Assembly (NCBI GenBank): GCA_905236635.1
Contig: CAJOCJ010000010.1
Span: 1-56,587 of the forward strand
Length of the DNA stretch: 56,587 nt
Source: an uncultured Bacteroidales bacterium
GTDB lineage: Bacteria; Bacteroidota; Bacteroidia; Bacteroidales; F082
Reading direction: 5' to 3'
Shown here piece after piece: positions 50,911 through 56,587 of this stretch. Position 1 is the first letter of the stretch; each line of letters opens with the position of its first letter. The notes under the pieces are model-generated. The model saw nothing but the letters and a program-made list of their open reading frames with translations, did not search any database and was not told the DNA's origin. A program made the translations under genes and the position numbers.

Positions 50911-50978
50911 GATTTTAGAAAATTAATAATTTGTTAATAAACGCACATTAAACCTTTTCTTGTCGTCACCTGCGATTA

Positions 50979-51032
50979 CTAGTGCACACACCACAGGCTC
51001 AGACAAATCGTCTTGAGAACAATCCGTTTCAT
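50979..51032 (-). other. Short ORF (17 codons) in the leader of the RHS cluster
   Basis: ATG at 51032, stop TAG at 50979-50981. It encodes MKRIVLKTICLSLWCVH, basic then hydrophobic, like a cut-off lipoprotein signal. It lies about 20 bases behind a good promoter. Its start context copies that of the lipoprotein gene at 50910. It could be a leader peptide or the remnant of a duplicated gene start. The rest of the 501-base spacer 50911-51411 holds this promoter and, on the other strand, the pyrB leader. Confidence 0.4.
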
Positions 51033-51056
51033 AATTTTAGAATTTAATTATCGCTG

Positions 51057-51064
51057 CAAAATTA
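51057..51064 (-). promoter_or_regulatory. -7 promoter element for the lipoprotein-to-RHS cluster
   Basis: TAATTTTG on the minus strand fits TAnnTTTG. It is the only good element upstream of the five cluster genes, whose gaps are 5 to 30 bases, so all five are probably read from here. The leader to the lipoprotein gene is about 145 bases. Confidence 0.6.
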
Positions 51065-51233
51065 TAATGAAAATTTTCATTTGTCAAGAAAAAAATTGTA
51101 AAATTATTTTTACAAATCCTTCATTTTCATACAATTAGTGTTAAAAATTTTTTACAAATCATCGCTATCCCCATTGTTGATATAATGTTTAAAAAAATTA
51201 TTAATTTTTTCATCCAGCAAAAGTTTTTTGTCG

Positions 51234-51241
51234 TATTTTTG
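51234..51241 (+). promoter_or_regulatory. -7 promoter element for pyrBI
   Basis: TATTTTTG fits TAnnTTTG, 170 bases before the pyrB ATG. Transcription should start about 51245-51248, at or just before the ATG of the leader ORF (51249). Confidence 0.65.
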
Positions 51242-51248
51242 CATTCCG

Positions 51249-51437
51249 ATGATACTACAAAAATTGTTATCGGACAAGCGCCAAAATGGCGTAAAAAAAG
51301 GAAGCAATTCCACTACTTTTCATCATTTTTCATCAGCTGACGGCCATTTGAAGCCGTCATTTTTTTGCTTGAAAATCATATATTTAACAAACAAAATAAA
51401 TCATTATCACAATGTCAATCTCTTTGAAAAATCGTAG
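51249..51437 (+). CDS. Candidate pyrBI leader peptide ORF (62 codons)
   Basis: The ATG at 51249 opens a frame of 62 codons that starts [14 protein letters not shown], passes through two hairpins, a U-rich tract and the terminator stem at 51338-51366, and stops at 51435-51437, 26 bases inside pyrB in another frame. In enterobacterial pyrBI a leader ORF (pyrL) likewise crosses the attenuator. The protein itself resembles nothing and is probably not functional. A weak point is that the ATG lies within a few bases of the expected mRNA start, so it would be translated as a leaderless message. Confidence 0.45.
   Translation: MILQKLLSDKRQNGVKKGSNSTTFHHFSSADGHLKPSFFCLKIIYLTNKINHYHNVNLFEKS
51278..51330 (+). 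promoter_or_regulatory. Pause-type hairpins and U-rich tract in the pyrB leader
   Basis: Stem GCGCC/GGCGT (51278-51282 with 51288-51292), then a small hairpin GGAA-GCAA-TTCC (51300-51311) with a GNRA tetraloop, then a T-rich tract with runs of four and five T (51317-51330). A hairpin followed by a U-rich stretch just before a terminator is the arrangement at which polymerase pauses when UTP is low in enterobacterial pyrBI. Confidence 0.5.
51338..51366 (+). terminator. Intrinsic terminator (attenuator) in the pyrB leader
   Basis: TGACGGC (51338-51344), 8-base loop, GCCGTCA (51353-51359): a perfect 7-bp GC-rich stem followed by seven T (51360-51366). It lies 45 bases before the pyrB ATG and after the pyrB promoter, so it must either stop transcription or be controlled. 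It closes no upstream plus-strand gene, because the region before it is the divergent RHS cluster. Confidence 0.85.
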
Positions 51438-52332
51438 CCTGATTTCAATCAGCGACTATACGCCTGAAGAAATATGCCATGTTTTGGACGTAGCCGAGGA
51501 CTTTGAAAAGAACCCGCACCAGAACCTGCTCAACGGCCGTATCATCGCCTCATTGTTCTTCGAGCCGTCAACACGTACGCGTCTCAGCTTCGAGACCGCC
51601 ATCCAGCTGCTAGGCGGCAACGTCATCGGATTCAGCAGCACCGCCGGCACCAGCGTCCAGAAAGGTGAATCGCTGGCCGACACCATCACCATGGTGGCAT
51701 CATACGCCGACCTCATCGTGATGCGCAACCCTATCGAAGGCTCAGCACGCTTCGCCTCAGAAGTGTCGAAAGTGCCGGTCATCAACGCTGGTGACGGCGC
51801 CAACCAACACCCGACACAGTGCATGCTCGACCTCTACAGCATCCGCAAGACCCAGGGAACACTGGAGAACCTCGAGATCACCCTCGTGGGCGACCTCAAA
51901 TACGGACGTACCGTGCACAGCCTCGTCGAAGCCATGTGCCACTTTAACGCCAAGTTCAACCTCGTCTCCCCTGTCGAGCTCAAGCTCCCGAGCGTGGTGA
52001 AACAGCATATCAAAGACAAAAACCTTGAGTATCATCAATATACGGAGCTAGAAGAAGCCATCCCGCACTCAGATATCATCTACATGACTCGTATCCAGCG
52101 CGAGCGCTTCCCAGATCCTGAGGAATACGAAAAAGTAAAGAATTCATATGTCTTGCGTAACGCAATGCTCGAGAACTCAAAGCCTAACTGCCGCGTTCTG
52201 CACCCGCTTCCACGCGTCAACGAGATCCATGTGGATGTCGACGCCAACCCGAAGGCTTACTACTTCCAACAAGCCCAAAACGGCGTCTACGCACGTGAGG
52301 CTCTTATCGCAACAATTTTAGGACTGAAGTAG
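51412..52332 (+). CDS. pyrB: Aspartate carbamoyltransferase catalytic subunit
   Basis: 306 residues, normal length. It joins carbamoyl phosphate and aspartate, the first committed step of pyrimidine synthesis. The carbamoyl-phosphate motif [13 protein letters not shown] is at about residues 49-61. Further motifs are [17 protein letters not shown] (about 127-143), [21 protein letters not shown] and HPLPRVNEI. It is followed by pyrI after a 60-base spacer, so the enzyme should be the allosteric dodecamer. The leader upstream holds promoter, pause hairpins, a leader ORF and an attenuator-type terminator. Confidence 0.98.
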   Translation: MSISLKNRSLISISDYTPEEICHVLDVAEDFEKNPHQNLLNGRIIASLFFEPSTRTRLSFETAIQLLGGNVIGFSSTAGTSVQKGESLADTITMVASYADLIVMRNPIEGSARFASEVSKVPVINAGDGANQHPTQCMLDLYSIRKTQGTLENLEITLVGDLKYGRTVHSLVEAMCHFNAKFNLVSPVELKLPSVVKQHIKDKNLEYHQYTELEEAIPHSDIIYMTRIQRERFPDPEEYEKVKNSYVLRNAMLENSKPNCRVLHPLPRVNEIHVDVDANPKAYYFQQAQNGVYAREALIATILGLK

Positions 52333-52336
52333 TATT

Positions 52337-52392
52337 AGGGTTAAAAGATATAAAAGAGTAAAGTTAAAAGAGAAAAAGAAAAGAGAAAAGTT
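52337..52392. repeat. Purine-rich, weakly heptamer-periodic linker between pyrB and pyrI
   Basis: Sequence made of GGTTAAA, AGATATA, AAAGAGT, AAAGTTA, AAAGAGA and similar units leads up to the pyrI ATG. The unit AGTTAAAAGA is shared with linkers at 24311 and 27193, but the period is less strict here. Confidence 0.4.
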
Positions 52393-52860
52393 ATGGAAAA
52401 GAGAAAAGAATTGATTGTATCCGCCATTGAAAACGGTACAGTTATCGACCATATCCCAGCCGACAAAGTGTTTCAAGTCGTTAAAATCCTCGGACTTGAG
52501 AAAGTGAATAACCCCGTATATTTCGGCACCAACGTTGACAGTAAGAAATACGGCAAAAAAGGCTTCATAAAGGTGTCAGACAAGTACTTCAACCTTGAAG
52601 ACGTCAACAAAATCGGTTTGGTGGCTCCTACAGCAACCATCATCGAGATCAAAGATTTTGAAGTCATTAAGAAACAAACAGTTACGCTTCCTGAAAGCAT
52701 CGAGCATATAGTGAAATGCTTCAACCCGAACTGCGTCACCAACAAGGAACACGACGTCCCAACCAAGTTCCGCGTCATCAAAGACAAAGACGGAAACATC
52801 AAACTGCATTGCCACTACTGCGAAAAGAACACCACGCAGGACAAGCTGGAATTTATATAA
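52393..52860 (+). CDS. pyrI: Aspartate carbamoyltransferase regulatory subunit
   Basis: 155 residues. The allosteric domain (about 1-100) begins KELIVSAIENGTVIDHIPAD, the segment that binds CTP and ATP. The zinc domain has four cysteines in the usual pattern: CFNPNC (about 112-117) and CHYC (about 142-145). All zinc ligands are present, so it should assemble with PyrB and give CTP inhibition. An intrinsic terminator follows 10 bases after the stop. Confidence 0.97.
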   Translation: MEKRKELIVSAIENGTVIDHIPADKVFQVVKILGLEKVNNPVYFGTNVDSKKYGKKGFIKVSDKYFNLEDVNKIGLVAPTATIIEIKDFEVIKKQTVTLPESIEHIVKCFNPNCVTNKEHDVPTKFRVIKDKDGNIKLHCHYCEKNTTQDKLEFI

Positions 52861-52863
52861 AAT

Positions 52864-52892
52864 AAAAAAGCTCGGCGTTGCCGAGCTTTTTT
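52864..52892. terminator. Bidirectional intrinsic terminator between pyrI and DUF3467
   Basis: GCTCGGC (52870-52876), loop GTT, GCCGAGC (52880-52886); A-run before and T-run after the stem. It serves pyrI on the plus strand and, read the other way, the DUF3467 gene that ends at 52896. Confidence 0.92.
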
Positions 52893-52895
52893 ATT

Positions 52896-53198
52896 TTATG
52901 CCTCCCCTGCTGACCCCATCGTAAACGGCGCAGGCACATCGTTGACATCCTTAATAGGACCGAAATTCTGCTCGTATTTCTGCAGATTTTCCGCCAATGC
53001 CCTGTAAAGCCTCTTAGCGTTCTGAGGTGTCATAATGACTCTCGAACGTACCTTTGCCTTCTGCATAGCAGGCGCTATCTGTGCGAAATCCACCACAAAC
53101 TCAGTCGGCGAATGGCTGATGATAGCCAGGTTTGAATATACTCCGTCAGCAACGCTTTCCGGCAAATCAATATTCAGTTGTTTCTTGTTGTTTTCCAT
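52896..53198 (-). CDS. DUF3467 domain-containing protein
   Basis: 100 residues from the ATG at 53198 (MENNKKQLNIDLPESVADG); a longer frame to 53255 would run into the rpoC terminator hairpin and is unlikely. The single DUF3467 domain shows VYSNLAIISHSPTEFVVDFAQI and ARVIM-like segment SRVIMTPQNAKRLYRAL. Members are small cytosolic proteins, often encoded right after rpoC in Bacteroidota; function unknown. Separated from rpoC by a strong hairpin, so expression may depend on read-through. Confidence 0.92.
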   Translation of the reverse strand: MENNKKQLNIDLPESVADGVYSNLAIISHSPTEFVVDFAQIAPAMQKAKVRSRVIMTPQNAKRLYRALAENLQKYEQNFGPIKDVNDVPAPFTMGSAGEA

Positions 53199-53216
53199 AA
53201 TGTTTGATTTTTTATT

Positions 53217-53252
53217 AAAAAACGTAGAGACGTCACAATGTGGCGTCTCTAC
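53217..53252 (-). terminator. Terminator-like hairpin between rpoC and DUF3467
   Basis: Plus-strand arms GTAGAGACGTCACA (53224-53237) and TGTGGCGTCTCTAC (53239-53252), pairing almost fully with one T-G pair. On the minus strand the stem is followed by G and six T (53217-53222). The outer sequence GTAGAGACG...CGTCTCTAC resembles a dispersed palindromic repeat seen in many Bacteroidota genomes, so it may be a repeat element used as a terminator. Confidence 0.8.
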
Positions 53253-53268
53253 CATTTGTAATTAATTA

Positions 53269-56200
53269 TTACGCCTCAACGGTTTCTTCCGTTGCTGGCT
53301 CCGGTTCAGGCATCATGTCCTCTTTCGAACCGACAATCAAATCGTCGTATTCGCGCAAACCTGTACCTGCTGGGATCTTGTGACCCACGATGACGTTCTC
53401 CTTCATACCCTCGAGGTAGTCGGTTTTGGCGCTGATAGCAGCCTGTGTCAAGACCTTCGTAGTCTCCTGGAATGAAGCAGCCGAGATAAAGCTGTCCGTC
53501 TGCAAAGCAGCGCGGGTGATACCCTGAAGCACCTGATGCGCCGTTGCTGGTCTCGCATCACGGGCCTGAACAAGCTTAAGGTCGCGACGTTTCAATGATG
53601 AGTTCTCGTCACGCAACCTTCTTGCCGAGATAATCTGTCCCTCGCGCAATGACTCTGAATCACCCGGGTCAGTAACAAAGACCTTGCCGAAGATATCGTC
53701 GTTGGTCTCCTGGAATGCGATCTTGTTAACCAACTCGCCTTCAAGATACTTCGTGTCACCTGGATTGTCGATTTCAACCTTACGCATCATCTGACGAACG
53801 ATGACCTCAAAGTGCTTACCGTTGATGGTAACACCCTGTGAACGATACACCTCCTGGATGTTGTTGACGATGTATTCCTGAACCTTCATCGGGCCTTCGA
53901 TAGCCAAGATGTTGGCCGGTGTGATGGCACCTTCCGATAACGGCTGACCTGCTTTCACATAGTCGTTTTCTGAAGCGAGCACCTCTTTCGTTGTAGGAAT
54001 GAGATATTTCTTCGCCTCACCAACCTTCGGTGTGACAACCAACACACGGTTACCACGGAGGAGTTTCTTCTCGAACGAGACCTCACCGTCAATTTCTGAG
54101 ATGATAGCCGGTTCTGAAGAGTTACGTGCCTCAAACAACTCGGTAACACGTGGAAGACCACCGGTGATATCGCCTAAACCTCCTGTAGCACGCGGCTTCT
54201 TGGTCAGGATGTCACCAGCTTTGATCTTGTCACCATCCTCAACCATGATATGTGCACCAACAGGTAAGTCGTATGACTTGATAACCTCGCCATTCTTGTC
54301 AACGATGGCAATAGACGGGTTCTTCGAGAACTTACGACCTTCGATGATAACACGCTCGTTGTAACCAGTCTGCTCATCTGATTCATTACGGAATGTTACG
54401 TTTTCAACGATGTTGTCGAAACGTGCCTTACCATCATGTTCAGAGATGATAAGTGAGTTATACTTATCCCATTCGCAGATGATGTCGCCTTGGTTGACGT
54501 CCTTGCCTGCCGGGATGTACAACTTCGAACCGTAAGGGATGTTCTCTGTGACGAGAGCAACGCCTGTGTTGTGGTCCAAAATCTTCATCTCAGAAGCACG
54601 GCTCACCACGACCTGATACTTGTTACCATCTTTATCTTTGTAGTCAACAGCACGCAAGTCGTTGATAATCATCTTACCACTGTAGTCAGCCTTAATCATT
54701 GAGTCTTCTGATGTGCTCGATGCAGTACCACCTTGGTGGAATGTACGCAGAGTCAACTGTGTACCAGGCTCACCGATGGATTGTGCAGCGATGACACCCA
54801 CAGCCTCACCACGCTGGACGAGCTTGCCTGACGACAGGTTACGTCCGTAGCAATTGGCGCAGACACCCTTCCTCGACTCGCACGTCAACACGGAACGAAT
54901 CTCGATGGTCTGGTCTTTCAACGGTGAGTCGCAGATTCTCTTTGCAATGTCCTCGGTGATTTCATCACCACCATGGCAGAGCAACTCGCCTGTCTGAGGA
55001 TGGTAGATATCGTGCAAAGCCACACGGCCGAGGATACGGTCATACAATGACTCGACAACCTCTTTACCGCGTTTCAAAGCACCGATCGACAAACCTCTCA
55101 AAGTGCCGCAGTCTTTCTCTGTAATGATAACATCGTGTGCAACGTCGACCAGACGACGGGTCAAGTAACCAGCGTCAGCGGTCTTCAAAGCGGTATCAGC
55201 CAAACCCTTACGGGCACCGTGAGTTGAGATAAAGTACTCAAGCACCGACAAACCTTCCTTGAAGTTAGAAAGAATCGGGTTCTCGATAATCTCAGCACCA
55301 CCGGCTGCTGTCGATTTCTGCGGCTTCGCCATCAAACCTCTCATACCGCAAAGCTGACGAATCTGCTCTTTACTACCACGAGCTCCAGAATCCAACATCA
55401 TATACACTGGGTTGAATCCCTGGTCGTCCTGAGGTAACAGCTTCATAACCTCGTCGGTAAGCTTGGTGACAACGTGTCCCCAAATATCGATAATCTTGTT
55501 GTAACGCTCGTTGCCGGTGATGAAACCCATGTTGTATTCCTCACGGATGGCGTTCACTTCCTCATTAGCCTGACGGATCAACTCTTCCTTGACAGAAGGA
55601 ATCAACACGTTGCCGAGGTTGAACGACAAACCGCCCTTGTAAGCCATGTAGTAACCCATGTTCTTGATATCATCCAAGAACTTGGTTGTGACAGCTGTAC
55701 CAAGGAGTTTCACCATATCACCGATGATGTCACGCAAAGCCTTCTTATTTAACAAGCGGTTGATGTAGCCAAATCCTGCAGGAACAACCTGGTTGAACTT
55801 GACACGACCGACTGTTGTCTCCACCATCTCCTCAACGATTGAGCCATCTTCCTTGCGGACCGGCACCTTCACGTAGATGATGGCGTGCATATCGACCTTC
55901 TTCTCGTTATAGGCGATGATAACCTCTTCTGCTGAATAGAATTTCTTACCTTCACCCTTGACGATATGGTCTGGAGTGCTCTTACGTGGCTTTGTGATAT
56001 AATACAGACCCAAAACCATGTCTTGCGAAGGCACCGTGATAGGAGCTCCGTTGGCAGGGTTAAGGATGTTGTGTGATGCGAGCATCAGAATCTGGGCCTC
56101 CAAGATAGCGGCGTTGCCTAACGGCAAGTGCACAGCCATCTGGTCACCATCGAAGTCAGCGTTGAAAGCCGTACATACCAATGGGTGCAAGCGGATAGCC

Positions 56201-56587
56201 TTACCTTCGACGAGTTTCGGCTGGAACGCCTGTATACCCAAACGGTGCAATGTAGGAGCACGGTTCAACAGAATCGGGTGTCCCTTCAAAATGTTCTCGA
56301 GGATATCCCAAACGACTGGGTCTTTCCTATCGACAATCTTCTTTGCCGACTTCACTGTCTTCACGATACCTCTTTCAATCATCTTACGGATGACGAATGG
56401 TTTGTAAAGCTCAGCTGCCATATCCTTCGGGAGACCGCATTCGTTCATGTTCAAATCCGGACCGACCACGATAACCGAACGGCCTGAGTAGTCAACACGT
56501 TTACCGAGCAAGTTCTGACGGAAACGTCCCTGCTTACCTTTCAAGCTGTCGCTCAATGACTTAAGCGGACGGTTAGAGTCAGTCTTC
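53269..56587 (-). CDS. rpoC: RNA polymerase beta' subunit (partial, N-terminus outside window)
   Basis: The C-terminal 1105 residues are present; the frame is open to the right edge, entering with [19 protein letters not shown], and the apparent TTG start at 56556 is only internal. The catalytic Mg-binding loop [12 protein letters not shown] is at about residue 140 of the fragment. Bridge-helix and trigger-loop regions follow ([45 protein letters not shown]), and the second zinc site shows [15 protein letters not shown]. The C-terminal end is acidic ([12 protein letters not shown]). Its usual partner rpoB should lie just beyond the edge. Confidence 0.97.
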   Translation of the reverse strand, partial: KTDSNRPLKSLSDSLKGKQGRFRQNLLGKRVDYSGRSVIVVGPDLNMNECGLPKDMAAELYKPFVIRKMIERGIVKTVKSAKKIVDRKDPVVWDILENILKGHPILLNRAPTLHRLGIQAFQPKLVEGKAIRLHPLVCTAFNADFDGDQMAVHLPLGNAAILEAQILMLASHNILNPANGAPITVPSQDMVLGLYYITKPRKSTPDHIVKGEGKKFYSAEEVIIAYNEKKVDMHAIIYVKVPVRKEDGSIVEEMVETTVGRVKFNQVVPAGFGYINRLLNKKALRDIIGDMVKLLGTAVTTKFLDDIKNMGYYMAYKGGLSFNLGNVLIPSVKEELIRQANEEVNAIREEYNMGFITGNERYNKIIDIWGHVVTKLTDEVMKLLPQDDQGFNPVYMMLDSGARGSKEQIRQLCGMRGLMAKPQKSTAAGGAEIIENPILSNFKEGLSVLEYFISTHGARKGLADTALKTADAGYLTRRLVDVAHDVIITEKDCGTLRGLSIGALKRGKEVVESLYDRILGRVALHDIYHPQTGELLCHGGDEITEDIAKRICDSPLKDQTIEIRSVLTCESRKGVCANCYGRNLSSGKLVQRGEAVGVIAAQSIGEPGTQLTLRTFHQGGTASSTSEDSMIKADYSGKMIINDLRAVDYKDKDGNKYQVVVSRASEMKILDHNTGVALVTENIPYGSKLYIPAGKDVNQGDIICEWDKYNSLIISEHDGKARFDNIVENVTFRNESDEQTGYNERVIIEGRKFSKNPSIAIVDKNGEVIKSYDLPVGAHIMVEDGDKIKAGDILTKKPRATGGLGDITGGLPRVTELFEARNSSEPAIISEIDGEVSFEKKLLRGNRVLVVTPKVGEAKKYLIPTTKEVLASENDYVKAGQPLSEGAITPANILAIEGPMKVQEYIVNNIQEVYRSQGVTINGKHFEVIVRQMMRKVEIDNPGDTKYLEGELVNKIAFQETNDDIFGKVFVTDPGDSESLREGQIISARRLRDENSSLKRRDLKLVQARDARPATAHQVLQGITRAALQTDSFISAASFQETTKVLTQAAISAKTDYLEGMKENVIVGHKIPAGTGLREYDDLIVGSKEDMMPEPEPATEETVEA

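Noticed and set aside
53199-53255. Longer N-terminus for the DUF3467 protein
   Set aside because: The extra codons run through the rpoC terminator hairpin; the ATG at 53198 fits the family length.
1-56587. tRNA, rRNA, other structured RNA genes or riboswitches
   Set aside because: No cloverleaf or rRNA-like segment was seen in the spacers, which are short; apart from the pyrB leader no spacer showed a structure resembling a known riboswitch.

Overview
The window is a stretch of a Bacteroidota chromosome, most likely an uncultured gut- or rumen-type member of Bacteroidales. Four lines of evidence support this. Many genes are preceded by the Bacteroidota promoter -7 element TAnnTTTG. Four secreted proteins end in type IX secretion system (T9SS) type A sorting domains. 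There are Bacteroidota-specific families (DUF4835, DUF4159, DUF6913, and an OmpA protein with TPR and PD40 repeats). Gene orders such as bamD-rpoZ-coaBC-DUF4835-recN and rpoC followed by DUF3467 also fit. No tRNA, rRNA, insertion sequence, integrase or CRISPR array was seen. Most of the window is housekeeping chromosome.

Layout. 0-3.3 kb (minus): a tripartite export operon (TolC-like channel, membrane fusion protein, MacB-like permease cut by the window edge). 3.4-9.3 kb (minus): a TPR-PD40-OmpA envelope protein, folD, ffh and an LTA-synthase-type sulfatase. 9.3-10.9 kb (plus): a YggS-type PLP protein and nadE, closed by a clear terminator. 10.9-14.0 kb (minus): a surface protein whose signal peptide is out of frame, and a membrane-anchored PHP protein. 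14.1-24.3 kb (plus): EamA transporter, SpoU methyltransferase, acyl-ACP thioesterase, lipid kinase, ADP-forming acyl-CoA synthetase, a T9SS-sorted CotH protein, an Mpv17-like membrane protein and an ABC/GntR operon. 24.3-27.2 kb (plus): a large M16 peptidase. 27.3-36.2 kb (minus): recN, DUF4835, coaBC, rpoZ, bamD, a T9SS M14 carboxypeptidase, dapA and DUF6913. 36.3-40.6 kb: an MBL hydrolase (plus), then zinc-ribbon protein, DUF4159, rsmE and argS (minus). 40.7-51.0 kb (minus): a five-gene secreted-protein cluster ending in a 2054-residue SpvB/RHS protein. 51.2-52.9 kb (plus): pyrB-pyrI. 52.9 kb to the end (minus): DUF3467 and rpoC (5' end outside the window).

The two most interesting items are next to each other. 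First, the pyrBI leader contains a promoter, a small ORF, a hairpin followed by a U-rich tract, and a perfect intrinsic terminator just before pyrB. This is the arrangement known from UTP-sensitive attenuation of enterobacterial pyrBI, and the leader ORF even runs over the pyrB start. Second, the 10-kb cluster of AT-richer genes (lipoprotein, T9SS protein, YadA-head-like protein, a very small YD-motif T9SS protein, giant SpvB/RHS protein) looks like a co-transcribed surface or secreted RHS system, with an unrecognised 231-residue C-terminal tail and no obvious immunity gene.

Other structure that ordinary annotation misses: a dispersed family of seven-base-period AT-rich linkers at gene 3' ends; several promoters whose -7 element lies only a few bases before the start codon, suggesting leaderless mRNAs; a 93-bp element bounded by 11-bp inverted repeats inside the efflux operon; and an 8-bp-arm palindrome at the efflux promoter.
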